Shown piece by piece: positions 33,165 through 41,941 of a stretch of DNA of 64,000 nucleotides (positions are counted from its first letter, which is position 1; each line of letters starts with the position of its first letter). The notes beneath the pieces were generated by a model. The model saw only the letters and a program-made list of their open reading frames with translations. It did not search any database and was not told the DNA's origin. A program made the position numbers and the translations under genes. Source of the stretch: Agathobaculum massiliense (GTDB lineage Bacteria; Bacillota; Clostridia; Oscillospirales; Butyricicoccaceae); contig NZ_OMPN01000001.1 in the NCBI RefSeq assembly GCF_900291975.1, positions 2,480,001-2,544,000 on the forward strand, read 5' to 3'.

Positions 33165-33258
33165 GTTGTTTCGTACAGGTGACGCTGATATGCATGGAAG
33201 TATGCTAAGTGTTGAGATATAATGCAGATGTAGAGATTCAACGAAAATGAGGTATAAT

Positions 33259-35340
33259 ATGGCCATTCCGAAGATAAAAAAACAGGATATCATAGCGGCA
33301 TTGCAGTACATTGATGCCCATGGCGTACCAGCGCAAAATCAAAGCACAAGATATGAGCTTATCGCAGAAGATGGTAAGAGATATCCACCAAAATATGTGA
33401 TTGCTGTGGCGGCGCATCTGGCAAACGGTATAGAAATTGCAGCAGATACGTTTAACGCCGTAGAAGCAAAAACATTTTTACAGCGCGAAGGGTTTGAGAT
33501 TGAAGAAAAACAGCAGAAATATGAATTGACGATCACTGCTAATCAAATATCATCCACAGATGAGCGTTTTACAGTGGACGACTTGGGATTGGGAGACCAT
33601 TATAAGCCGCTTGATACGTATTTTGAGAAAGTGGACGGAACAGTGATCCGGCGGAAATATGGCAGGGGTGAAAGGCGAAATACCAATCAGACCATGCCGC
33701 GAATAGCGTGTCAAATTTTTGAGAAACAGCTAGCGGCATTATCCGTAGAGGAAAAAGAAACGTTTCCGATCTGCCAGTATAAGCCGAGCAACCCGGTGAT
33801 ACGCGGCATATATTCAAGCGTCAATGAATATCGAAAATACCGCAATACGATTGAATATTTGACATATGGGTATGATAACGGCCGACAGTTTGTGCTGTAC
33901 TGCTGGAATATTTTTTCGACAATCCTATTTGTGCAGGAATGCTTAAGGCGATTTGGAGAGACGGGAGACCGATTTGTTTTAGTATATCGTGATAAGAATG
34001 AGAGAGAGGAAAAAACAGAGAATAACATAGAAAATATACCTGTTAGGCCGGCACAGCGCGTCGAAGATGCGCCAAATCCATATTCGGCTCTGCTGCGAGC
34101 CTCAAAGAATATTATTTTCCGAGGAGCACCCGGCACAGGTAAAACCTATCTCGCGAGGGAAATTGCAGCGGATATTGTCAGCGATGGATACCATGATCGG
34201 TATGAGGATTTGTCGGATGAGCAAAAAAAGCAGGTGGAGTTTGTACAGTTTCATCCGAGCTATGATTATACGGATTTCGTTGAGGGGTTGCGGCCTAAGC
34301 TCAACGACGATGGCTCAATGGGCTTTGCATTACAGGACGGTATTTTCAAAAAGTTTATTGCCCACGCCAGAAAAAACTATGAGGATTCTTTAAAATCGCA
34401 GGAGATGATTGCAAAGGAAGTATCCGCGCAAGATGCGTTGGAGGCGTTCTTTGCGAGCGTGCAGCTGGGAGAAGACGAGTTTCATACCGTTACCGGCAAC
34501 ACGTTTTTCGTTACCGGCATTGATGATCAACACATTTCCATTCATATTCCGGGAAATGCATCTGTGGATACACTCAGCCTCAATATGGATGAAATCAGAA
34601 AAATGCTGGAAGCGGAGCAAAGATTCGATAAGATAAAGGATATTACCAGCTTCTTCGGCAAAAAATTTGCAACACAAGCATTTTCCTATGATTTTGCGCT
34701 GTATAAAGAAATAAAAGCCAGAATGAAGAAGGGTGTAAAGAAGAACATCAAACGCGAGAATCGGAAAAACTATGTCTTTATCATCGATGAGATCAACCGC
34801 GGTGAGATCTCGAAGATTTTCGGGGAGCTTTTCTTTGCGATAGATCCGGGTTATCGAGGGGAGACCGGTGCAGTATCGACGCAATATGCCAATATGCATG
34901 CGGATCCGGATGAAAAATTCTATATCCCGGAGAATGTCTATCTGATTGGAACCATGAACGACATTGACCACTCGGTGGATAGCTTCGATTTTGCGATACG
35001 CCGTCGTTTTCGATTCATCGAGATCAAAGAGAACGACCGGCTGGAGATGCTCGACCAGATCGGGGAGAAGAAAGAGGAAGCGATTCGCCGTATGACGGCA
35101 CTGAATCAAGTGATTGCCAATACGGAAGAACTCAATGAAAACTATCAAATTGGCCCAGCATACTTTTTGAAGCTGCAAACTTTGAATTTTGATCAGCTCT
35201 GGACGGATTGCTTGCGTCCTTTGCTGCAGGAGTATGTCCACGGTATGTATGACGAATCTGGCATAATGCAGCGGTTCGAAAAAGCGTATGGCTATCCGGA
35301 GACGCGTGACGGAGATACAGATGAAGCAACTGAGAATTAG
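33259..35340 (+). CDS. mcrB: McrB-type GTPase subunit of a Type IV restriction system
   Basis: 693 residues. The C-terminal half is the McrB AAA+ motor: Walker A GAPGTGKT (289-296), Walker B VFIIDEINRGE (506-516), the GTP-specificity-like MNDID (566-570) and the arginine-rich sensor RRRFRF. A ~110-residue insertion separates the Walker motifs. The N-terminal ~80 residues (YPPKYVIAVAAHLANG) resemble the N-terminal head domain of ScoMcrA-like nucleases, from memory, and the following region would read the modified base. McrB moves on DNA containing modified cytosine and directs McrC cutting. It overlaps mcrC by 20 bases. The ATG preceded by GAGG is chosen over one twelve bases upstream. Confidence 0.87.
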   Translation: MAIPKIKKQDIIAALQYIDAHGVPAQNQSTRYELIAEDGKRYPPKYVIAVAAHLANGIEIAADTFNAVEAKTFLQREGFEIEEKQQKYELTITANQISSTDERFTVDDLGLGDHYKPLDTYFEKVDGTVIRRKYGRGERRNTNQTMPRIACQIFEKQLAALSVEEKETFPICQYKPSNPVIRGIYSSVNEYRKYRNTIEYLTYGYDNGRQFVLYCWNIFSTILFVQECLRRFGETGDRFVLVYRDKNEREEKTENNIENIPVRPAQRVEDAPNPYSALLRASKNIIFRGAPGTGKTYLAREIAADIVSDGYHDRYEDLSDEQKKQVEFVQFHPSYDYTDFVEGLRPKLNDDGSMGFALQDGIFKKFIAHARKNYEDSLKSQEMIAKEVSAQDALEAFFASVQLGEDEFHTVTGNTFFVTGIDDQHISIHIPGNASVDTLSLNMDEIRKMLEAEQRFDKIKDITSFFGKKFATQAFSYDFALYKEIKARMKKGVKKNIKRENRKNYVFIIDEINRGEISKIFGELFFAIDPGYRGETGAVSTQYANMHADPDEKFYIPENVYLIGTMNDIDHSVDSFDFAIRRRFRFIEIKENDRLEMLDQIGEKKEEAIRRMTALNQVIANTEELNENYQIGPAYFLKLQTLNFDQLWTDCLRPLLQEYVHGMYDESGIMQRFEKAYGYPETRDGDTDEATEN

Positions 35341-36646
35341 GGATAACGCTGTCGTGCCCAAAGCGTCCTTTTGTGAAATTTCAGGCATCACGCAAAAGGT
35401 CGCAAACAAAACGCTCAAACAGCTCGAAAGGGAGGGCGTTTTTGTGTTCCCGGAGCAGATGGACGAATCGGATGACCTTACAGCAGAGCAAATGATTTTG
35501 CAAAGCGTGAATGACTATTATCATTCCGGAAATGTAATGGGGTTTGTGGGGTATGGGAATGAGCGGCTCGTTATTACTTCGCGCTTCTCTGACGGTGAAA
35601 AAGACTATTTCTTTCAGTATTTGCTAGAGCAAGTGTTGAAATATCCAAACTTAGTCGATTTGATGACGGATGCAAATCAGGACAATGCGCTGTTTCACCT
35701 GTTGGTGTTTTTGTTTCCGCGTTATCTCAAGGCGGCGATGCGCAAGGGTGTTTACAAAACATATGTGAAGAGAAATTACAATGACAGCAATGTAAAAGGC
35801 GTTATTGATGTTGCCCGGCATATTACTAGGAACACGCCTTTTGTGGGAACTGTTGCGTATCATCAGAGAGAGTATTCCTATGACAATGCGTTGATGGAAT
35901 TGGTGCGCCATACAATTGAGTACATCAAGCCAAAGGCATTCGGCAGAAAACTGCTTGCGGCAGTGCGAGATGAAGTGGCGCTGGTTGTGAGTGCAACGCC
36001 GGCATATCAACCCTATCATAGGGCTAAAATTGTTGCAGAAAATAGAAATGATCCGGTAAGGCATGCGTATTATCGCGAGTATCGGGCGCTACAACGGTTG
36101 TGTCTTTTGATTTTGCAGCACGAGCAGCATCAGATGGGGTCGGGGTCGCGTCAAGTTTTCGGACTGCTGTTTGATGGAGCATGGCTGTGGGAAGAGTATA
36201 CCAATATCCTGATAGGCAAGCACTTTTATCATCCGATGAACAAGCGTCGTATAGGGGCACAGTGGTTGTTCGCGCAGCGCAAAGGTTTGATATATCCAGA
36301 TTTTATTAGTGAAAATACTGCACAGCGTGTCATCGCAGACGCTAAATATAAGCCGATGCATAATATCGGCAACAGAGATTATCTGCAAATGCTTGCTTAC
36401 ATGTTCCGATTCGATGCAAAGAAAGGAATATTTTTCTATCCAGAAATAGGGGAAGATTGCATTTTACAGTTGAAGCTGAACAAGGGCTCTACTTTCGAAA
36501 ACAATGTTGCACCAAGGGAGGATATCTGCGTTGTCAAATATGGACTGCAGATCCCGCGAAAAGTAGATTGCTATGAAAGCTTTGTGGCAGAAATAAAAAA
36601 ACAGGAACAGGTTCTGATAAAAGCATTGCAGGTGATTGCAACGTAA
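35321..36646 (+). CDS. mcrC: McrC nuclease subunit of a Type IV restriction system
   Basis: 441 residues. The N-terminal half (to ~150) is the McrB-contacting region. The C-terminal PD-(D/E)XK nuclease is visible as LIYPDFI followed 15 residues on by VIADAKYKPM, giving the acidic and lysine catalytic residues. The start overlaps the mcrB end, with GGAG upstream. The complex cleaves DNA carrying methylated or otherwise modified cytosine near purines. In this island two C5-cytosine methyltransferases occur ~10 kb away, so their target sites must avoid the McrBC specificity or the systems must be balanced. Confidence 0.88.
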   Translation: MKQLRIRDNAVVPKASFCEISGITQKVANKTLKQLEREGVFVFPEQMDESDDLTAEQMILQSVNDYYHSGNVMGFVGYGNERLVITSRFSDGEKDYFFQYLLEQVLKYPNLVDLMTDANQDNALFHLLVFLFPRYLKAAMRKGVYKTYVKRNYNDSNVKGVIDVARHITRNTPFVGTVAYHQREYSYDNALMELVRHTIEYIKPKAFGRKLLAAVRDEVALVVSATPAYQPYHRAKIVAENRNDPVRHAYYREYRALQRLCLLILQHEQHQMGSGSRQVFGLLFDGAWLWEEYTNILIGKHFYHPMNKRRIGAQWLFAQRKGLIYPDFISENTAQRVIADAKYKPMHNIGNRDYLQMLAYMFRFDAKKGIFFYPEIGEDCILQLKLNKGSTFENNVAPREDICVVKYGLQIPRKVDCYESFVAEIKKQEQVLIKALQVIAT

Positions 36647-36695
36647 AACATAGTGTCAAGCGTTGGGAAATGTCTATCGTTATACAAAATAAAAG

Positions 36696-36735
36696 CTGCC
36701 CCTCGCGTCGGTATGAGTGCCGACGCGAGGGGCAG
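36696..36735 (-). terminator. Strong terminator-type hairpin, leftward
   Basis: CTGCCCCTCGCGTCGG pairs perfectly with its complement over an eight-base loop. In the leftward direction it is followed by CTTTTATTTTG. It would stop transcripts from the integrase side and stands ~60 bases from the right island repeat, as on the left boundary. Confidence 0.75.
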
Positions 36736-36793
36736 GAAAACAATAGTGGATGGGTGTTTTGAGATCAAACCGCGGTGCAAAGCGGGGCTGTCC

Positions 36794-36941
36794 TGTACCC
36801 TTAAAAGTACCCTTTACAGCCTGAAAGCATAAAAACCAATTGTGTCTAAATGTTCAGGATTTCACGCTGTTTCGGATGAAACGGCATGTGGTAACACGAG
36901 AATAGTGTATAAGTTCCAAAAATCGGCTCTTCAAATCCCTG
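36794..36941. repeat. Right copy of the ~147-bp imperfect direct repeat
   Basis: TGTACCCTTAAAAGTACCCTT, GTCTAAATGTTC, TAACACGAG and GGCTCTTCAAATCCCTG occur in the same order and spacing as at 15216-15362 (first element here shown over its 20 leading bases only). It ends at a tRNA-like 3' end next to a decayed integrase, the usual place of an attachment site. Confidence 0.6.
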
Positions 36942-36951
36942 ACTCTCCACC
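36926..36951 (+). other. Attachment-site candidate: 3' end of a serine-type tRNA
   Basis: TTCAAAT, then CCCTG, ACTCTCC, A and CCA read exactly as T-loop, T-stem, acceptor strand, discriminator and CCA of a tRNA. Acceptor ACTCTCC is typical of bacterial tRNA-Ser. The upstream bases cannot complete the T-stem, so only the 3' end is present, as left behind by an integrase that targets a tRNA gene. Confidence 0.5.
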
Positions 36952-36964
36952 AGATTACCGAACT

Positions 36965-37700
36965 TTATCGAAAGATAAAGTTCGGTTTTTGCTGTTTTGT
37001 GCAAAAACATGGAACATTTTTGCGTGGGACAATTTTCCTGACGACAATCACGCATTTTTGGCGATCACAGTCGTTTGGAACAGCTTTTTCCATGCGTTCT
37101 GCACTGTCGCGGCGCATGGCTTGTATCAGATACCCGTAGGTGTTCAGGGTAAATGCAGCGGAATGATCCCCGAGGTTCTCCTTGACGGTTAGCACGTCGT
37201 CGCCGTTTTGCAGGGAAAGCGTCGCAAACGTATGACGAAGCGTGTGAAAATAACAGTCATCCAAGACAATGCTGGACAGAATCTTTTTCAGATGCTTGTA
37301 GACCGTCCGGCGGTTCAGTGATTTACTCAATTCGTTTGTAAACACAAGGCTATGGTAGTTGGGATTATTGACGAAAACGGAGTATAACTGGAAGTGGGAA
37401 GAACGGCTGAAAAAAGAGAGGTGCGGGGCATACAGCTGGGGGAGTCGCTGAAGCAAGCGGTAGAACGTCGCAGCGCGGATGGAAAGCTGTATCCTGCCGC
37501 TGCGACGGAGTGATCGTTGGATTCGGTTCTGTCCTGCATGAGCCGCACATAATGCTGCTTTGACAACGCACGCATGGAAAGCTTTTTCACGACTTTGAAG
37601 AAAGGCAGCTTCCCTGTTCCAGAAGTAGTCGCTGTGGACACTTCGCGCGTACAATTGCTTTGACCGATTGATTGGCACGATAAAAATAGTAGTGGAATGT
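36965..37700 (-). pseudogene. Decayed tyrosine recombinase (integrase)
   Basis: The C-terminal third is readable: FHTLRHTFATLSLQNGDD, then VKENLGDHSAAFTLNTYGYL, which contains the HxLR histidine/arginine box and the final tyrosine region of phage-type integrases. The LGH histidine is displaced (LGDHS). Upstream, integrase-like sequence continues only in other frames, so at least one frameshift and several substitutions have inactivated it. It reads towards the tRNA-like attachment sequence 14 bases away, the usual integrase arrangement. It presumably inserted the element that carried this region. Confidence 0.65.
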
Positions 37701-37918
37701 GCTGACATATTCCGCTACTATTTTGGCATCTCTGCCTGTCCGTGTACCTGTTTTGACGGCTGCTCTCGAATGAAAGTAGGATCGCCTCACAAGAAAGCTC
37801 CTGTACACGGCGGCAGCGAGCGTTATTTCAGCCCTGTCCACTTTTCGCCGCCATCGTCTTTCTGTGAGTGTGAGGGGGGGCGGAATCCATGATGCCATAG
37901 TAGGTCCAATAGGCTGTG
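37701..37918. other. Intergenic remnant beside the integrase
   Basis: About 220 bases with open but meaningless frames on both strands. It may hold the shattered N-terminal end of the integrase. Nothing else is recognised. Confidence 0.35.
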
Positions 37919-39106
37919 TCATCTACATCTGAGAACTGCCGCATTTCGTCCAAATGCGCGTCGATATGGCCTTGTCCGCGCTGCGGCCCAGCGTATTGTT
38001 GATGATGCTCGTGGCCTCGGCGCGGGCAACGGCGTTATGCGGCTGGAGGGTCCCATCGGGATAGCCGCCGACTCAGCCGTACCGCTCCGCCCCGATGATC
38101 TGCGCGTAGTACCAGGCTCTTTCGTTCCCACCATCAGGAAGCTGGGCGAAGCGCATGGCGGTGACGGTAAGGGTGACCGTTTCGCTTTCAAAGCTGCTGC
38201 CGGTAGCTTTTTCCCGCACCTGATAGCTGCCGAGGCCAGCTTTTCGCCGCCCGTGCAGGCGACCTAGGTGGGATCTCCATCGCTGCTGTACTCGTAGTCC
38301 GCCGGTAAAGACAAAGCCGCCATCCGCCCTTTCTTTTACAGTCTCGGCCGATGCGCGGACCTGCGTGGGAGCGGCTGGCCTGAACGGGATGGAGATAGTT
38401 ACGACATTGCTGGAGAGACTGGTTTCCACGCCGTCCTCCATGACAGCGCTTTTCCGGATCGGGATGCTCCCACAGGTCGCGGCGGGCGTGTCCTGGGGCG
38501 CTTTGGTGGTTGTGAACATCCAGCCCGCATCCGATAGGCCGCTGGCTGCGGTGTAGTTAGCGCCCAGGGCAACGTCGATGGACACAGTGTAAGTTCCGGC
38601 GTTCGTGGGGAGGGGGCGGAATACTTCACTGTCGTCTCGTCCATACCCATGATCTCTGCATTGGCCGTCACGGCGGCGGCCTTGGCATTGCCGTCATAGG
38701 TCAGATTGGCCGGAGGTGAAGGTAAAATCTCTTGCTGTGGGCGCGACTCGGTTGACGGTCAGGGCGCTGGATAGGCAATCTGATAGTTTTTCGTCACGTC
38801 GGTGCCGCTTCTCGTGATCACAGCGGCAGAGGGTGGGATGGTCTTGTTCACCGTCGCCACATCGGTGGTGTTGGACGCGGAGGACCAGCCGGTCTGGGTG
38901 TAGCCTTCCTTGGTGTAGGGCTTGGCTGTGCTGACGATCACCGTTTCGCCGTTGAGATAAATGGCGCTGTCCGCCGAAGCAGTACCGGTGACGGCGGAGG
39001 GTTTGTCATAGGCCACGGTATAGCCCAGAATACCCTTCTGCCAACTGGGATCTGCTGAGCTATCAGGTAACATTCGGAAACCTCGGCGGCAACGCTGACA
39101 GTACAT
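37919..39106 (-). pseudogene. Remnant of an SLH-domain surface protein with InlB/Ig-like repeats
   Basis: Several leftward fragments in different frames belong to one decayed surface protein. From upstream to downstream these are a repeat-like piece (AIYLNGETVIVSTAKPYTKE, then GYTQTGW), an Ig-like piece (ETVKERADGGFVFTG, SFESETVTLTV), and an S-layer homology piece (GYPDGTLQPHNAVARAEATS). The last would have anchored the protein to cell-wall polysaccharide. No single reading frame spans them and there is no start or signal peptide, so this is a dead gene. A further fragment lies on the opposite strand next to it. Confidence 0.6.
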
Positions 39107-39621
39107 CCACGATCTCCGTCACCTCGGGCAACGGCGCATTCCCGCCCGCACCGTAGACACCGGAGGGAAAGGTGTTCCAGCAATGGCTGCTGACCAGCGA
39201 TCCGGCTGCGACTAAGACGAAGTATTCCGACCAAGAACTTGCCGCGCTGAAAATCTCGGAGAACATGACTTTCCAGGCCGTGTTCGGTGAGGACAACTAC
39301 GCCATCACCTTTATCACCACGGATGGTACGCTGGGCGAAACCGACAGCACAAGCCTGACTCTGAAAAAGGATGGCAAGGATCCCTTTTCCACCGACGACT
39401 TCCCAGAGGTGAAGAACGCCAGCGCAGTATTCAAGGGCTGGTTCTACGGCGGCGAGACCAAGACCGCACAAGACTGGGACGGGACAGAGGCCACTGGCAA
39501 TATGCAGTTTGTGGCCGCTTTTGAAGGAAACGTGTCCCTGCACCGGATTGCCAACAACAGCACGTTTTACTCCAAGGCCGTGAAATTTGAAAAAACAGCG
39601 TCGGCGCCGTGTCAGGTATAG
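39061..39621 (+). pseudogene. Fragment of a repeat-containing surface protein
   Basis: A rightward open stretch without start signal: YQVTFGNLGGNADSTST, then a TAG at 39154, then the open remainder. The remainder contains InlB B-repeat-like phrases (NMTFQAVFGEDNYAITFIT, FKGWFYGGETKTA, MQFVAAFEG). It has no secretion signal or cell-wall anchor. Lying head to head with another surface-protein fragment, it suggests a collapsed adhesin locus after inversion or deletion. Confidence 0.55.
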
Positions 39622-40187
39622 CAGATCATCAGAACCGCTTTGGCGTTCTGGTTTTTCCGGCTCGGGTATACATGGGGAACAGAGGCATTGAAGCAGAAAC
39701 CGTCGTCGGGGGAGAGCAGGTAAACTTTCTCCCGCGCCTTTAATTCCATACGGCCTTCTATCATCATAATGTATTCGCTGCTGTCAACCGGATGGCCAAT
39801 GGATTCGTGGCCGCCGGGCTCCAGTTCGATTTGATATAACTCAAAATCTCTGTCCGCATCCTTGGGATAGTAATTGAAAATGTGATACTTGCCCTCGACC
39901 AATGGCTGAATGTCCTGCTTGCGGATGTGGATGGTGTGATCCTGTGGTAGCGCCAAAAGGCTGGTGTATGGCTCGTGCAGGGCTCCGGTGATTTTCCAGA
40001 CCGTATTGATGGTAGGGTTGGAAGCGCCTTTTTCCAACTGGGACAGCATTACCTTGCTAACCCCTGCCATCTCTGCCAGTTGGCTCAAACTCCAATTCCG
40101 TTCCTCCCGCAGCCGTTTCAGGTTGTATGCAATGATTTTTCCAATCTCCAAAGTTTTTCCTCGCTTAAAATAAGTTACATTTTGCAC
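39612..40187 (-). CDS. XRE-family regulator with C-terminal cupin domain
   Basis: 191 residues. Residues ~15-70 form a Cro/CI HTH ([36 protein letters not shown]). Residues ~110-188 form a single cupin barrel ([20 protein letters not shown]) that would bind a small ligand. Such XRE-cupin regulators often control adjacent AzlCD branched-chain amino-acid exporters, and here the divergent neighbour is a damaged azlC-azlD. The regulator itself looks intact. The start is the first ATG; an internal TTG is possible. Confidence 0.85.
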   Translation of the reverse strand: MQNVTYFKRGKTLEIGKIIAYNLKRLREERNWSLSQLAEMAGVSKVMLSQLEKGASNPTINTVWKITGALHEPYTSLLALPQDHTIHIRKQDIQPLVEGKYHIFNYYPKDADRDFELYQIELEPGGHESIGHPVDSSEYIMMIEGRMELKAREKVYLLSPDDGFCFNASVPHVYPSRKNQNAKAVLMICYT

Positions 40188-40217
40188 TATGTTTATTATA
40201 ATTTCAAGAGGGTTGCC

Positions 40218-40571
40218 ATGAGGGAACGCAATATCGTTTTAAACGTGCTAAAATGTGTATTCCCATATACCATCCCGATTTTTGCGGGATTTTGGTTTTG
40301 GGGATTGGCCTACGGCATCTACATGAACGTTTCGGGGTTCAGCTTTGTATATCCGATGGTCATGAGCCTGCTGGTTTTTGCCGGATCGGTAGAGCTTGTG
40401 GTGGTTTACTGCCTTAGAGATGTCTCTGTCTTTGGCGGGAACCACGGTTTGACGGAGCTGATTGCGGCGGCTGTGGTTGTGGGATTGCACCTTTGGAAAA
40501 AGCAGATGCTTCTCTCCCTCACGGGCGGGACCGTCTGCTATATGCTGCTTGTGCAGATGGTTTTTAAGTGA
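40218..40571 (+). pseudogene. azlC-azlD fusion remnant (branched-chain amino acid exporter)
   Basis: 117 codons in one open frame. The first ~65 residues are the start of AzlC ([40 protein letters not shown]). The remaining ~40 match the end of AzlD ([20 protein letters not shown], then [14 protein letters not shown]). In intact bacteria AzlC (~230 residues) and AzlD (~110) are two genes, so an in-frame internal deletion has joined the head of one to the tail of the other. The product is unlikely to work as the exporter. The divergent XRE-cupin regulator remains. Confidence 0.75.
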
Positions 40572-40776
40572 TTTTCGAGTAAAACATACCGATAGCGGTT
40601 GATTCTAACGCCTGGATGGGCTGTGTAGTCGTCTGTCCGCTTGTTTTTGTGGTTTTTCCGCAAGACGCTTGAAAGGGACCTGACCCAAAAAGGTGAGACA
40701 CGATGGAAGAGAACGTACGTATTTTAATTGGTATAGGGGATATTCCGCGGCCTGGCATAATCCTCATATATTGCGT

Positions 40777-41022
40777 TTAGCCAAACAGGCCCCGTTTTTT
40801 GTAGGGCTCTTTGCGGATTTCGCCCGCCTCATAACCCGTAGAGCAGATAGCGTTCCGCAGGGCTTGCTCGTCCAGTTCTTCCGGGGTGAGGATTTCCGTT
40901 TCTCCCTTGCTGTGAGAGGAACGCACTTTTTTTACGGGGCAGGCTTTGCGGACCGCATCGTTGACATGGGCCTCGCACATCCCGCACATCATCCCACTGA
41001 CCTGTACCGTGTATTTCCACAT
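40777..41022 (-). CDS. Heavy-metal-associated (HMA) domain protein
   Basis: 81 residues from the ATG behind GAGGAGG. The HMA ferredoxin-like fold is recognised from YTVQVSGMMCGMCEAHVNDA with the metal-binding M-x-C-x-x-C. The C-terminus extends with a lysine-rich end (EIRKEPYKKRG). The motif binds copper or similar soft metals in chaperones and ATPases. The promoter region carries a GTTAG-N6-CTAAC palindrome that also stands before the ABC exporter genes, so both may answer to the TetR-type regulator between them. Confidence 0.82.
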   Translation of the reverse strand: MWKYTVQVSGMMCGMCEAHVNDAVRKACPVKKVRSSHSKGETEILTPEELDEQALRNAICSTGYEAGEIRKEPYKKRGLFG

Positions 41023-41047
41023 ATGGATGTCCTCCTCTTTATAATTG

Positions 41048-41063
41048 GTTAGCGTCAACTAAC
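41048..41063 (-). promoter_or_regulatory. Operator-like palindrome GTTAG-N6-CTAAC
   Basis: Lies 25-40 bases upstream of the HMA gene start. The same palindrome with the same spacing occurs at 41908-41923 before the ABC exporter operon. Confidence 0.55.
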
Positions 41064-41164
41064 TAAAGGATACTATAAATTTGTCCGGAATGCAAGCACC
41101 AGTTGAGTCGCATATCGCCTCCCGTCGACTTTTTGGCCGGTGCGCCAAAAATATGGTTTTCCGG

Positions 41165-41218
41165 TTGACAAATGCAAAGCCGCGCAGTACAATAACGATG
41201 TTATATAACAGTGTTATT
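41165..41218 (+). promoter_or_regulatory. Promoter and palindromic operator of the TetR gene
   Basis: TTGACA and TACAAT are separated by 17 bases. A 28-base palindrome overlaps the -10 edge: AATAAC, two bases, TGTTAT, ATAACA, two bases, GTTATT (41191-41218), with mismatches only at the two-base gaps. A TetR dimer pair could bind here for autorepression. Confidence 0.65.
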
Positions 41219-41233
41219 ATGAGGTGCAGCGAA

Positions 41234-41860
41234 ATGGAAGAGGGAGCCACCACCACATTGGAGAACATCGAACAGGCCGCGCTGGCTGAATTTCTGGACA
41301 AGGGGTTTCAGGGCGCTTCGCTGCGGCAGATTGTCAAGAACGCCGACGTGACCACCGGTGCCTTTTACGGTTACTTTTCCAGCAAGGAGGCACTGTTCGC
41401 TTCGATCGTGGAGCCGCACGCTGCCGCCCTGATGGGCCGGTTCATGGAGGCGCAGCTTTCCTTTGCCGAGTTGCCTGAGACCGAGCAGCCGGCGCATGTG
41501 GGGAAGGAATCCGGCGCCTATCTCACCTGGATGGTGGACTACATCTGCCAGCATCGGGAGCCGGTAAAGCTGCTGCTGTGCGGGGCGGAAGGCACCAGCT
41601 ATGAGAACTTTGTCCATAACATGGTGGAGGTGGAGGTCGAGGCAACCCTCGAGTATATCGAGGTTCTGCGCCGCGCGGGGCAGGAGGTTCCGCCGTTGGA
41701 TCGCTCCCTGTGCCATATCATTGCCAGCGGCATGTTCAACAGCATTTTTGAGGTGGTGGTCCACGATATGCCGCACGACCAGGCGCTGCGGGATGTGCAG
41801 CAGCTGCGGGCGTTTTACACCGGCGGATGGGAGCGTCTGTTTGAGCTTTCGTTTGGTTGA
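41234..41860 (+). CDS. TetR/AcrR family transcriptional regulator
   Basis: 208 residues. The HTH reads AALAEFLDKGFQGASLRQIV, then KNADVTTGAFYGYFSSKEAL, and the rest is the helical ligand domain. The ATG with GAGGTG upstream is used. Its promoter carries a large palindrome, and two identical-type palindromes lie before the HMA gene and the ABC exporter genes on either side. It therefore likely governs a small export regulon, including the two ABC genes directly downstream. Confidence 0.85.
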   Translation: MEEGATTTLENIEQAALAEFLDKGFQGASLRQIVKNADVTTGAFYGYFSSKEALFASIVEPHAAALMGRFMEAQLSFAELPETEQPAHVGKESGAYLTWMVDYICQHREPVKLLLCGAEGTSYENFVHNMVEVEVEATLEYIEVLRRAGQEVPPLDRSLCHIIASGMFNSIFEVVVHDMPHDQALRDVQQLRAFYTGGWERLFELSFG

Positions 41861-41907
41861 ACACAGTAGGGAATGCGGCATCGTATTCCCTGTTGTTTTG
41901 ACATAAA

Positions 41908-41923
41908 GTTAGCAAAAGCTAAC
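41908..41923 (+). promoter_or_regulatory. Operator-like palindrome GTTAG-N6-CTAAC
   Basis: GTTAGCAAAAGCTAAC lies immediately upstream of the ribosome binding site of the ABC exporter pair, near TTGACA at 41898. It matches the palindrome before the HMA gene. Confidence 0.6.
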
Positions 41924-41941
41924 CAAAAGGAGGTTATTTAG

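Noticed and set aside
36926-36951. Complete tRNA gene
   Set aside because: Only the 3' end is present; the 5' T-stem does not pair and no anticodon arm exists upstream.
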